A stretch of 64,000 nucleotides of DNA, taken from assembly GCF_033958435.1 (NCBI RefSeq), contig NC_134160.1:13379001-13443000 (forward strand), in the 5' to 3' direction. This document shows positions 52,013 to 62,775 of the stretch, piece after piece. The notes beneath the pieces were generated by a model, which had not been told where the DNA came from, ran no database searches, and was given only the letters and a program-made list of their open reading frames with translations. Each line of letters opens with the position of its first letter. The stretch's first letter is position 1. Source of the stretch: Carettochelys insculpta. Its lineage: Eukaryota > Chordata > Testudines > Carettochelyidae. The translations under genes were made by a program, and so were the position numbers.

Positions 52013-53042
52013 AGTGCAGGCACAGCACTGCCCAAATATTAGGTGGACCAAGGCATAGAGGGCCCATTATCTCTTCTGTCCTTGGGCCTGGAAGTGCTGT
52101 CAGTGGGCCTGCAGATAAGGATGGCATTCCCCAGTTCTTTTACCCAAATTCCGTTTCACTGAGCATCGTTTGTGTACGGTGTTTTGAGGAAAAATGACTG
52201 CTTTGAGGGCAAGGGCTTTCCTAGTTCTGCTTGGAGGTTGAGGGGTGCTGCAGGGAAGAATAGGACCAGGTGTTTTGAGTTGTGCTTCTGTGCGTTAGAG
52301 AGCAGCCTGCTTTTTCTCATTCTGTTTTTAGTTCTTTTAGTTCTTTTAGTTCTCAATTACTCCATTATTTTCTGCATGGAGTATTCAACTTTCAGGAACA
52401 AAAACACCATAGGACTGACTCTTGTATCTTTCTTGCCCCATAAATGAGTCCCAGATGCACTGACAGGAGGCTGACCAAAATGCACCAAAATACACAAGTT
52501 CTTGGAACACAAAGAGAATAGGACTCCCTTCTGCATCCACCCCATTTGCAAAGGTTCTGAATAACTTCATCTTCACCCAGATGAAACCACACATTTTTAT
52601 TCCATCAGCCATATGCCTGGAAGTAATTTGGCAAAAAATTGATCCAGCTTCTGACACTTGGACAGAACTGGACCTGAGTGCAATAATATTTCATACACTT
52701 CAAAGCCACGGAAGTGTGTTTTGATTTCAAAAGGAAACCTGACTTCCTAATAGTTTAGCATGGTCTGGTTACTAAATATAATGCACAGTGTTCTTAATAT
52801 CACGCTGCACATTTAACAGCCTATTTTCGAAAATGTTGCCAGTTGCTGCTACTCTTTTGAGGTATCATTCACGTGACAAAAGGAGCACATTTTAGAATAC
52901 AGATGTGCTCTTTATCTACTGCCAAACTAATTTTTTTTAACTAGGGCATTCAGCAGTCAAGCACACCAGCTTATATACATTAAAGAATATATACGTGGTG
53001 AAGGCATATTATTCTTTCTACCAGGATAGGAGCTGAGCTAGA
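52013..53042. other. Unassigned sequence
   Basis: A short triplicated TTAGTTCTTT word lies at 52328-52353. No gene or repeat family is otherwise recognised. Confidence 0.35.
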
Positions 53043-53255
53043 GGGTTTGTCTGTATAGGGAAATGGACTGGAATAGGTCCAGACGTGGCTACTCTGCTCT
53101 GAAATAAAAATGATTTAATTACAGAATAATTACTCTGTTTTGGAAGTGCATGAGTTAGTACAGAGTAAAGTCACTTTAATTGCAGAATAGTCTCCATGCG
53201 TGAACCTATTCCAGAGTATTTTACTCTGCAACAGCTTTTTCATGTAGACAAGCCC
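53043..53255. mobile_element. MITE with GGGTTTGTCTGTAT ends
   Basis: The left end GGGTTTGTCTGTATAGGGAA and the reverse complement of the right end, GGGCTTGTCTACATGAAAAA, are inverted repeats. Palindromic words GGAATAGGTCCA and CTATTCCAGAG lie inside. About 213 bp, non-coding. Confidence 0.65.
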
Positions 53256-53439
53256 GCAGAATTTAAAGTCCCAATTCATGGAACAAATATTTATCTTTAA
53301 GCACATTGATAGCTCCATTAACTTCAGCAGGATTGCACGCATGTTCTTAGTAGAATTAGGTCAACAACTGAATTTTTTGGTTTGGACGAAACTGAAAAGA
53401 GCTTTTATCAGAGCAGGACAAGAACCGCTTGATTTTCAA

Positions 53440-53700
53440 ATCAAGAGAAGAAAGTAGGGGGTGGCTGCGCTGCACTCTCAGAAAACCATCACCCAACATA
53501 GTCCATGAAGTTCTCACATGTAACCTGGAAGGAAAACGCAAGAGAGGAAGACCTTGGCCAATGCGGAGCAGATCTACCCTGACTGAAGGACCACTTCTGG
53601 GGTACTCCTTCAGTCAGCAAGAAGTTTTGTCTCAAGACAGAGTGAAGTGAAGGAGACTTGTAGATGGCCTATGCTCCACTCAGAGTACAGAGGCTTAAGT
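53440..53700 (+). pseudogene. C-terminal remnant of a non-CR1 LINE reverse transcriptase
   Basis: The frame reads GWLRCTLRKPSPNIVHEVLT, then GKRKRGRP, and after decay LSQDRVK, a stop, and RRLVDGLCSTQSTEA. This follows the conserved C-terminal tail of a non-LTR retrotransposon family (G-V-LRK, L-W-P-GKRKRGRP-TW, AQDR-W-LV-GLC). I think it is RTE-like, but the clade is not certain. The conserved W after GRP is replaced, and there are stops. An A-rich tail (AAAATAAAATAAATAAAG) follows at about 53726-53743, consistent with the 3' end of a retrotransposon. Only about 85 codons remain. Confidence 0.7.
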
Positions 53701-53704
53701 CAAG

Positions 53705-54349
53705 CAAGTAAGTCATGAAAGTGAAAAAATAAAATAAATAAAGAAATAATTTCAGGTCAATTTACAATATATTTCTTGAACTTTGTGGTAAACGGAAAAA
53801 GTCAAAAATAGTTTGCTTACTGTCCAATGTTATCTTAAAAATACAATGGAATAATCATTTCGAATTGAAAAATCATTGTTTGTTTTGAAAAATGTCTCAA
53901 GGAAATATTTTTTTCGGCCTTTTTTATGAAATGAATCTTTTTGGCCAATTAGCCCTTAATGAGGTGTTTTGGTAGTGCGGAATTTGCATTGTTCCTCAAA
54001 AAAGCTTGGTCTGAAATGTTTTGATAAGCTCTGATAACTTCATTGACTAGATAGCGTACGTGCCTTACATTGTGACTCTGTAACAGAGCTGGGGAGAGTA
54101 CACTGAGCATCCCAGCACAGTGTAGCCCATTAACCATGAGCCCACACTTCCTAGGTCTAGCTTCATTTAGGTACATCCTGCTGCCCTTATGACTGTGCTG
54201 GAACGAATCAAGCACATCAGCCACTAACAAACACATAGTCAGTCTTGCCATGCCCTGCTCTGTGGGGAAGTGTTACCTTCCAGCATTTTGCTATATTAGG
54301 CTCACAGTCACAATGCTCCCTGTAAAGCTCTGAATCTTTTGAACACTGA
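53705..54349. other. Unassigned sequence
   Basis: AT-rich with repeated TTTTGAAAAAT-like words at 53850-53940. No gene is recognised. Confidence 0.35.
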
Positions 54350-54724
54350 AGCCTGACATCTTGAAGTCTAATTCAACACATTTCCACCCGGGAAACATTT
54401 ATTACATTAGACAAGTTGATGCAGCTCTCGGCTTAGGAGCAGCACTTATTCACCATAATAATGGTGCAAAGTCCCCTTCCCTTTATTGTGTTATCTCATT
54501 TCAATCCCCAGTAATATTAATCAAAGGCTCAAGCATCACTTATCTGCACGCTAATGATTCATTTTCATGAGAGGAGAAACTTTGAAGAGGTTGCAATTGA
54601 GGTGCCAGCAGCCAGAGACGGAGAATTCATTAAAAATCTTTTTCTCTCTTTTTTTATGAATGTCATCATTTCACCTTGAATTTGCCTGGGAGCCTTTAAA
54701 TGTGAAAGAGCAGCCCAAGCAAAT
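54350..54724. other. Candidate conserved noncoding element
   Basis: This is repeat-free, AT-balanced sequence with clustered homeodomain-like sites: CACCATAATAATGG, AGTAATATTAATCAAAGG, CGCTAATGATTCATTTTCAT and GAATTCATTAAAAATC. It also has SOX/TCF-like TCAAAGG. The texture is that of vertebrate developmental enhancers. There is no coding signal. This is inference without alignment. Confidence 0.3.
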
Positions 54725-55434
54725 TCCTCACAAAAGGCAAGCGAGGCCCAGTGGTCCAGCCCTTGAAAGTAACAGCACTGAACAGCAGGAGACTATGGTG
54801 AGCTGGAATTTTTTCACATGAAAAATTTTCCCATTGGAAATGGTGTCTTTGTCAAAACGGAGGTTGATTTCAATGAGATTTCATTTGCCTGCTTAAAAAA
54901 CTCAGAAAGAGAAATGTCTTGAAATTAAATATTTCATCTCAAAATGGTGCTTCCAACTAAAGTACAAAGTGTATTTTCCATTTCTTTTGACATGTAGGTG
55001 CCAAATATTTCCTTTCAAAAATATCAAAAAAACTGTTTTCCTATGGTATTTTATGGGATTTTCAAAGAGGTTCAATGGCTACTATAATGGGAGACAGCTC
55101 CAAGGATAATCTTGGAACTTTACCATTCTACTTCAGGGACAGCAGGGTAAATGTTGCTCAATGCACGTCAGTTTCCAGTAAAAGATGTCTAGCTCTCTCT
55201 CTCTCTCTCTGTGAGGCAATGATAACACATCATCTTTGTCATGCATTGCATCCTGGGGTACCCAACTAGAAAGACCTTAAGCGGGGGGGGGTTGATTTGC
55301 AGAGGGTGGGTACTCAGGACTTTCTGAAAACTAGCTCTCCAGCTAGCTATCTGAACTGGAGACATCCCAAATCATTAGTGACATTGAAAGGGCTTGGCCC
55401 TAGATCTCAGAGTGCTTCTTGGTGGTGGGTGAAA
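54725..55434. other. Unassigned sequence
   Basis: The string GCGAGGCCCAGTGGTCCAGC at 54741 may be a worn MIR 5' part. A (CT)n run of about 20 bp lies at 55193-55212. No gene is seen. Confidence 0.3.
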
Positions 55435-55512
55435 AGCAAAATGCGTTTCGCAGCTAGGGAAACTGGAGCACAGAATGGTAAAAGGACTTGCCCAAGGACT
55501 CACAAGAAGTTT
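55435..55512 (-). mobile_element. MIR SINE fragment
   Basis: CAGCTAGGGAAACTGGAGCA, CAGAATGGTAAAAGGACTTG and CCCAAGGACTCACAAG are the reverse complement of the MIR core region (cf. CTTGGGCAAGT and CTCAGTTTCC). Confidence 0.6.
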
Positions 55513-56352
55513 TCTTCAGTTCTTGTCCCATACAACAGCAATTGTCACCCAGGGAGTCCATGTCCCATACAAAGAGGTTTCAGTTGGGCTGCCAAAATAA
55601 TCTGGGACCTGGGCTTCTGGCCTGCATGGTGTTGTTTGGGTTTCTGCTTTAACTCTGCACAGTGGAGCTCAGGGAGGGGGGCATCACTCCCCTCACCCAG
55701 ACTGAACTGAGCAGGCCACGCAGCCAAGTGATGCTGGACCTAGGCTCTCCAGCTTGAAGTAGTAACACCAAACACATGGTTTCCATCATAAGAACATTCA
55801 GAATGAAAACGGTTCTGGCCCCTGAATAACCACACCAGCAACAAGTATTTATCTAGCTGTTTTCTGTGTTTATATATGTATGTGTCTGTGTGCTTATTGG
55901 TACACCTTTCAATTTTATACAGCTTTTAATCTATTGACTGTGCAGAAAACCCAGCTGTTGCAGCACAGATGGGCACTGAAGATTTTCTAGCATGTTGGTG
56001 GGAGGGAGGAACTCAGAAAGAAAAAGGCTGAGAACACCTGCTGGTGTGCAACATATCACACCAAACCAGCTTGGAAAATAGAAAAACGGCCCCTTCCGGA
56101 CACACAGTCCACTTCTAGCTCTTAGCCTGTTGGAGCATTTCAAATGTTCATGGGTATTCTTATCAACCCTTATTTCTGGGCAGCTCTGTGCCTCTGGGCT
56201 TCAAGTGACAATGCTGAAATACAGCAAAGAAAGGCTGTTTTTAGAGGCGTTCAACGATAGAACTAAAACAAGAACTGTTTTCCTGAGAGACTGTTTTCCT
56301 GAGAACCGTATTTCTTAAACGTCACAGATTGCGAAAACTCTTGGCAAATGTC
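55513..56352. other. Unassigned sequence
   Basis: No gene or clear repeat is recognised in this interval. Confidence 0.35.
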
Positions 56353-56416
56353 CAGGATGAAATCTTGGCTCCAGTGGAGCAGATAACTTCAATGGGGCCA
56401 GGACCTCACCCCTGAA
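56353..56416. mobile_element. Small palindromic repeat (MITE-like)
   Basis: GATGAAATCTTGGCTCCAGT on the left and GGGGCCAGGACCTCACCC on the right are inverted around CTTCAATG. This resembles a widespread palindromic repeat of reptiles with the core CATTGACTTCAATGGGGCCA. Confidence 0.45.
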
Positions 56417-58070
56417 ATTTTGGATGCTTGTTCAAAGCTAGCCATTTCAGGTGACACCAGCATTTATTTTATAGCAGGACAATGGATTTGTTCCCTGCAG
56501 TGCTATTGCTACTACTTTTTTGCTCTTGTTTTCAGCTGCAGGGATGTGGGTGTGGGAGAGTTTCTTGGTCAGTTCTGATCTCAGGGTACGATTTAACCTG
56601 TCACAACACACACACACACTTGCACCAGATTCAGGATAAATCCATTAGAGCCAGTTGGATTCCCTACTGAGTTTACAAGCTGTCTGAAAAAACCACATTC
56701 TCAGCCTTAAGCCAGTGATGACATGTGTGACAGATTGCATTACCTGGTTTTGCTGGAGAAGAAGTAAGCGCCTTCTGCTAGAGCTGTAGTTCTTCTCATA
56801 TCTGGATGGATTGGTGGGATGGCATTGGAGTGGAAGTGAGGGCTGCTAGACAGTGGTGGCAAGGGCTGCTAGGAGTAGAGGCCAATTTCCAGATTTGAAG
56901 TACAGAATGTGCAATATGGCTCCAGAGGTCTGCTATGCAAGCCATGCTAGACCCTCATTACCTCCGTGCTGCTTCAGGCATGGGGCCCCGGAAGCGAAGG
57001 GTTCAAGTCAAAGAAAAAAGAGGCCTAGTGGTACTTTTAAAAGTTATGGGAACTGAAATAACGAATGTCCTGTATGTGGCTGTGGTTCTGCTTTGATCTG
57101 CCTTTTTTATTTCATTCCATCCTCACAACCCTCTGCATGATCAATAGCAATACACAGGCAGCCATCCGTCTTTCAGCCATCTCTCAAAAACGTTGCTTTA
57201 TATTAGCAAGTTTTAAGCACTGCTTTACCCTAGAACTGATGCTCTGATACAAGGGCCTATGTCTCAAGCTCTCTTCTTATTACAGGCGCCATTACCCTAC
57301 AGTTTGGTGAAACTTTCCTCTCCTTCAGAGGTAGCTGCATTTCAGAACTAGATAAGAATATTAGCTTAGCAAATGGGAACTTTGGCAAGAAAGAGGATGT
57401 GTGACACGTAAGACAAGTATGGGATGGCAGAAATAACTAGATAAGGATGCTAGTAATATGTTTGCTCAGCACGTTGGGCAAGAACAAAGGTAAAGTTCCT
57501 CTCAAAGACAGAGCACAGTGTGTTTCTCTTTCATCACATGCTGCATCTTGGTGGCTTCACCAGATGAAAATTGGTCCTTGCTGACTCTTTAAAAATATTA
57601 AGTTCAATACCCAGTAAACAAAACTCTAGCAATGACATAGCTGCATCCACCATGGTAGAGAAGTGTGATTTCATTCATGCCAGCTCATTTGTCCCTGGTG
57701 AGACCAGAAGGGAAAAAGGACATTTTATTTCATTTAATGGAATAGCTAAAGTTCAGCACTCACTGGAAGGGGAGCTCTGGTACATAGGATTCAAAAATGA
57801 TTCTTCAGCAAAGGTAATTCGACAGTTATTAATAAAGCCTTGTCTTTTCCAAACACAACTGCAGAGAGATACAGATGTGTCTGCTCATTTAAACACACAG
57901 CAGTCACAACTATGATGCTTGAGAATGACGCTCACCTCTCATGGCTCTAGATTCCATCCACCACAGAAATAGCTCTTGACCAAAACAAATGGCCCTAATC
58001 ATGGAGAGACAGAAGGAGATTTGTAAGTGCCAGTGTCCACTTCTGTATCGAATATAAAGAAGGAATGCAG
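56417..58070. other. Unassigned sequence
   Basis: A trace of Penelope-like tail may be present at 57020-57055 (AGGCCTAGTGGTACTTTTAA). A 114-codon frame at 57571-57915 has no recognisable domain. No gene is called. Confidence 0.3.
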
Positions 58071-58175
58071 GCCAGATTCTGAGCTGATGATATACATTGG
58101 CATTATTCCTTCACAGTCAATGGAGCTATGTTGCTTTAAATCATTGGTGGCTCTGCCCCAAGAACCTAATCTGGA
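58071..58175. mobile_element. Palindromic MITE (GGCCAGATTCTGAG type)
   Basis: GGCCAGATTCTGAGCTGATG at the left and TCATTGGTGGCTCTGCCCC at the right are worn inverted ends around TCAATGGAGCTATG. The wording fits a very common amniote palindromic repeat. Confidence 0.45.
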
Positions 58176-58442
58176 CCTCTAAATTTAGGCACCTACAGCC
58201 ATACAACTGCATATAAACAACTGGAGGTAGTTGCTGTAATTATAAGGTTTCGGTACCTAACTTAGAAAATGTTAACTGCTAACATAGAGATGATACTGTC
58301 TGGACCCTCAGTTACAAGTGCTGAGTGAGAAGCTATAGGTTTAGCTGTCCCTAAAATTTTCTGATATTTCCATTTGGAAAAAAGGAACAAAATCTTTCAG
58401 TTTGGACTGGATTGATATCAACTTGCATCGTCTGAGCTGTCC

Positions 58443-58526
58443 CAGTGCCTCATAGGAATTGTAATTCAGATGTTTCGCGCACCCATGCTACTCTATGTGC
58501 TGGACTACATCTTCCATGAATCACTG
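58443..58526. mobile_element. Palindromic MITE-like repeat
   Basis: The left arm (58443-58469, CAGTGCCTCATAGGAATTGT then AATTCAG) is the inverted match of the right arm (58500-58526, CTGGACTACATCTTCCATGA then ATCACTG), with about 20 of 27 positions paired. The loop is about 30 bp. Confidence 0.6.
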
Positions 58527-58702
58527 TGGTCTGCCCAGCAGCTGAGAGTCTCCAGGTCCCCCAGGGAAGTTGGAGGCACTCAAACTAGTGCTCCCAAAAG
58601 GCAGTGCTAAAGCTCCAGGAGATGCAGTACAATGAGCCAAAAAGGAATTACAATGAACACTTTTGCAATTTCTCTTTGCAAAAAAATCATTCTGACTTTC
58701 CA

Positions 58703-60235
58703 TAGAATCATAGCCTCATAGAAATGGAAGAAGAGATCATCAAGTCCAGTCCCCTGCACTCGTGGTAAGCCCTAGCACCTTGACCCATGTTGTTAACACA
58801 GATGTTTATCTAACCCGATCTTAAAAATCTCCAAGAATAGAGATACCACAAACTCCTTAGACAATTTATTTCTGTGTTGTCTCATATTTACCTTATGGTC
58901 CACTATGACTACCAGGTGCCTTTCTGCAATGCACCTTCCGAGACTGTTATTTCCATTTTGTATGTGTGAAACGGATTGTTCCTTTCCAACTGGAGTACTT
59001 TTCATTTGTCCTTGTTGAGTTTCACCTTATTTACCTCAGACTATTCCTCCAGTTTTTGAGAAAATTGTGAAGCATAATCGTATCTTCTAAAGAAGTTGCA
59101 ACCCTTAGTATCATCTCCAAATGTTATAAGCATACTCTATGCTGTTATGTAAACCACTGATGAAGATATTGAACAGAACTGGTCTCAGAACTGGACAGCG
59201 CTCATTATACCCTTCTGATATGTCTGTAAACCATTGATAACTGCTCTCTGGGAATGGTTCTCAACCTATTACTACACCCACCTTATAGTGGCTCCAGCTA
59301 GGCTTCATTTCCCTAGTTTATTAATGAGAAGGTCATGCAAGAGTGAATCAAACACTTTTATTAGCGTCTACATCTACCATGCCTACACAGCCCCCTCAAA
59401 TACGAGCTTGTCAAAGAAAGCTAATAAGTTGGCTTGATGCGATTACTTTATCAATCCATGCGGAGTATTAATTATAATCTTCTAGATGTTAGCAAATGGA
59501 GTCCTTCATTATTTACTGTGTTATGTTTTTTGGCGCAGAAAGGAAGCTGATTGATCAGTAATTCCCTTATCTCCCTTTGTGAAATGGGCACATTTTCTAG
59601 TCTTCTGCAATCTCTCTCATCTTCATGACTTTTCAAAGATAATAGCTAATGGCTCAGCTATCTTCTCAGCCAGCTCCATGAGTATTCTAGGATGCTCTTC
59701 TTCAGACACTGAGAACTTTAAAAAACATCTAACTTGTCTAAGTAATTTTAACTTGTCCTTTTCCTATTTTTACATCTGAACCTATGTAGTTTGCACTGGC
59801 ATTCCCCGTGTTAGGCATCCAATCATCATCAAGCTGCTTGGTGAAAACCAAAACAAGTCATTAAGCGCCTATCCCATTTCTATGTTGTCTGTACTGTTTT
59901 CTCTCTTCATCCAGGCAAACTCTGCCCTTGGTCTTCCTCTTGCTTCTAATATATTTGTAAAATGTTTACTTGTTTCCCTTTATGTCTCTGTCTAGCTTGA
60001 CCTTGTTTTGTGCCTTCACTTGTCTAATTTTTCTCCTGCTTACTTGTATTATTTGTTTATAGTAACCCATTGTAATTTGACCTGGTTTTCACTTTTTTGT
60101 AAGGCTCTAACCAGGAGCTCCGAAAAAAGAAAGACTCTCAATTTTCAGAGTTCCTGGTTAAGCCATGGTGGTCTCTTGCCATATTTCCTGTCTTTTAATA
60201 TGCAGTGGAATAGTTTGCCCTTCATCCCTTTTCGA
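58703..60235 (-). mobile_element. CR1 LINE, old copy with internal deletions
   Basis: The 3' end is at the left (CATAGAATCATAGCCTCATA, then TTAAAAATCTCCAAGAATAG). On the minus strand I read VDHKVNMRQH joined to FVVSLFLEIFKIGLDKHL, two blocks that are about 150 residues apart in an intact CR1. About 450 bp has therefore been deleted near 58875. Upstream, RT wording survives in pieces (plus-strand GATGAAGATATTGAACAGAA). The last recognisable block is KRPPWLNQEL near 60150. Divergence is the highest of all the CR1 copies here. Confidence 0.85.
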
Positions 60236-60518
60236 GCCAAAACAAAAGTCAAAAATTTGTGACAGAAATTCCAGTTTTTGATCAGATCAAGCTCCAAACC
60301 AAGGCTGCACCACCTAGCATCTGCATTTTCAATCAAAAATATTACAGGAGTCATAAACTTCTGACTTGGCCAAATCCTCAGTTCCCCTCCCCCACAGCTA
60401 TACCTATTCAGACCTCTGCCAGGGGCCTCCTCATACTATCCTTATATGCCAAGTGGAGGCCAAAGAGTTGCAGCTGCCCCAGAAGGCAAGCGGTAATTGA
60501 CCCGTAGCTCTAATACAA

Positions 60519-60554
60519 TTCATAGATGCCAAGGCCAGAAGTGATCATCTAGTC
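60519..60554 (+). mobile_element. LINE-type repeat fragment cut by a hAT element
   Basis: ATTCATAGATGCCAAGGCCA with GAAGTGATCATCTAGTC is the same family as 15135-15262. It ends where the next element begins, and TCTGCATAG after 61340 may be its continuation. Confidence 0.4.
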
Positions 60555-61339
60555 CAGGGGTGGAAAACCTAAGGCCCCATGGGTTGGATCTGGCCCATGG
60601 CTTGCTTTGATCCTCCCTCCCACAACAGGGGTGCGAGTCTGTGCTGGCACTCACTCTGTGCAGTGAGGGGAGATGTGCAATGACGGAGACCAGCACCATC
60701 TGCCTGCTACAGGGCTGTGGGATCCCTGAGCCTCACAGATCTGACTCAGGTAAGCTGGGGCTGTACCACGCTGCTGGCTTTGCCTGGTAGGGTAGAGACA
60801 GTGACTCCTACACACTTCATGGAACTGCACCCCTTCACTCCCAAAGGCTGAATCATATTAAACGGTAGCAGTGCGGGGTGGTCGCCTGCAGCGTGCAGAG
60901 TCATGTGCATTCCCCCTGTGCCGAGCGCCACAGATAGGCACCCCTCATCCCCTTTCCCCCCTGAGCCCACACCCCCCTCCCCAGTGTTCTCCTGTAAGGC
61001 CTCACATCTCAAGCTTTCTTCTGCACCCTCCCACCTAGACCTGTCAACCCCAACTCTACCCCGCTCCTGCGCAATCGCTTCTGCTCAGACCCAGCACCCC
61101 GACTCTGCTTTTGCACCCTGCCTCCCACAATGATCCTGCACCTTCATTCTCATCTTAGTTCTGCACTCAACTTCCTGCCCAGAGCCCCCACCCCAGCTCA
61201 CTGTTGCACCCTATCTCCTGCCCAGATGCCACATCGGCCACCCTGGCCCACTCCCCATAAGTCCCCACCTAGCGGATGAAGCCTTCATTTTGGCCCCACC
61301 CCAGGGCTTAGGGGGATCCCATAAAATTTACTATCCCTG
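60555..61339 (+). mobile_element. Probable non-autonomous hAT element
   Basis: The left end is CAGGGGTGGAAAACCTAAGG. The reverse complement of the right end is CAGGGATAGTAAATTTTATG, and both start CAGGG, as in many hAT elements. The interior is C-rich with CTCCTGC and GCACCC words (60950-61260). The flanking octamers do not clearly match, so the target duplication is eroded or the ends are slightly off. Non-coding. Confidence 0.55.
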
Positions 61340-62041
61340 GTCTGCATAGATCCTGGGTTCGAGTTTGAAGGTAGTGAGGTGAATATCTTTTCTGCTCTGC
61401 TGTGAGTTTTCGGGGGATTATAAATCTTCATGGGGGCGGGCTCCTCACAGTGGGCTCCCCACCCTAATCAAGACTGACTTCTCAACAGGGAGAGACAAGA
61501 GGAAAGCTAATGTTAATCAGCATCTATTTGTGGTTCATGGATTAGCCTAGTAGAAAACAACCCATCAGAATGACTCTTAGGAAGGCTGAGATAAGGCAAT
61601 GGAAATAAGGTCTGGATTTTTAATGGTACAACTAGTTAATGATTGGAACAAGTTAGCAAGGGTTGATTCTCCATCAATGGTAAGTTTTAAATCAAGAGAG
61701 TGTGTTTCCCTGAAAGATCTGCTGTCAGAGTTATTTTGGGGTGTTTCTCCAGCCTGCTCGTACTCCTAAGTGTGTCAGACAAATTTATCACAAGGGCTAT
61801 GGAATGAATCAGTGAATCTACAGCTAAAGCAGGTTCAGCTCTGTCAGGGAAAACAGCTGTATGCATCTGTAACCCCGCAGTAAATACTGGCCTCCTGCAC
61901 GGAGGGGATTCATGTTGGATATTACCAGGAAATCATGATATTATTTAGCACTAGCTCTGTGGGACTTTGTGGTTTCAGCCACTGTGTCTGCCTGAGCTAA
62001 TGGCAGCAAACTGGCATTTGAATTGCAACATTGCCTTATGC
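61340..62041. other. Unassigned sequence
   Basis: No gene or clear repeat is recognised before the Penelope-like element. Confidence 0.35.
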
Positions 62042-62650
62042 AAAAAAAAAGCAATTCAGTAGCACTTTAAAGGCTAACAAAATAATTTATTAAGCGATGA
62101 GCTTTTGTGGGACAGACCCACTCCTCAGACCATAGCCATACCAGAACAGACTCAACATTAAAGGCACAGAGTCCCAAAAACAGTTATCAAGGTTGACAAA
62201 TCAGAAAAAATTGTAATCGAGGTGAGCAAATCAGAACAGCAGAAAGGCGGTGGGGGGAAGTCACGAGTCAGATAAAACAAACTCTGTAAACAATTCCTTA
62301 TCATGGGTCACGTAATTGCCATCCCGCTTCAACCTAAGCGTCAATTTGTCGAATTTGAATATAAAAGAGCGTTCCGCACTGTCACTCTGTAGGCGATGCT
62401 GAAAGTTCCTTTTCAGTAAAACGCAGATTTTCAGGTCATTAACACAATGGCTCACCTTGATTGCAATTTTTTCTGATTTGTCAACCTTGGTAACTATTTC
62501 TGGTTCCCTGTGCTTTACCTGTTGAGTCTGTTCTGGTATGGCTATGGTCTGAAGAAGTGGGTCACCTAATAAATTATTTTGTTAGTCTTTAAAGTGCTAC
62601 TGGACCGCTTTTTTTGTTTGTATCGAATATAGACTAGCACAGCTATATCT
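62042..62650 (-). mobile_element. Penelope-like element with long inverted arms
   Basis: The left arm (62042-62227) is the PLE 3' UTR and tail on the minus strand. The right arm (62450-62640) is the same on the plus strand (CTGATTTGTCAACCTTGG, GTCTGTTCTGGTATGGCTAT, TTATTTTGTTAGTCTTTAAA). The arms are about 190 bp and mostly paired. The right arm lacks about 20 bp of the GTCTGTCCCACGAAAGC segment, going directly from GAAGTGGGTC to ACCTAATAAA. Both arms share GCTCACCT and GATT at the inner junction. Between them is a piece of the PLE protein end. It is a second subfamily relative to 44672, since the wording differs. Confidence 0.85.
62261..62455 (-). pseudogene. Penelope-like protein, extreme C-terminus
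   Basis: The minus-strand frame reads HCVNDLKICVLLKRNFQHRL, then ERSFIFKFDKLTLRLKRDGN and YVTHDKEL. It aligns with AVNDLRVCILLKKNF and ELSFIFKFDILTHGLN of the element at 44850. This is the segment that follows the GIY-YIG nuclease. The nuclease and reverse transcriptase are not present. The frame begins right at the inverted-arm junction. Confidence 0.8.
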
Positions 62651-62661
62651 CTGTTACTATT

Positions 62662-62775
62662 GCCTTATCCAGTTAGACTATGAGCTGCTTGGGGCAGGGA
62701 CTCTATGTTTTTACCTGTGCATACAACTCCCCATGCAATGGGGGGTCTGTAGGTCCTACAGTAGTTTCAGTGACA
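62662..62775 (+). mobile_element. Ancient amniote SINE/LINE-type tail repeat
   Basis: CCAGTTAGACTATGAGCTGC, TTGGGGCAGGGACTCTATG, CCCATGCAATGGGGGGTCTG and TAGGTCCTAC follow the wording of a very widespread old amniote repeat (GAGCTC-TTGGGGCAGGGACTG, CACAATGGGG, AGGCGCTAC). Confidence 0.55.
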
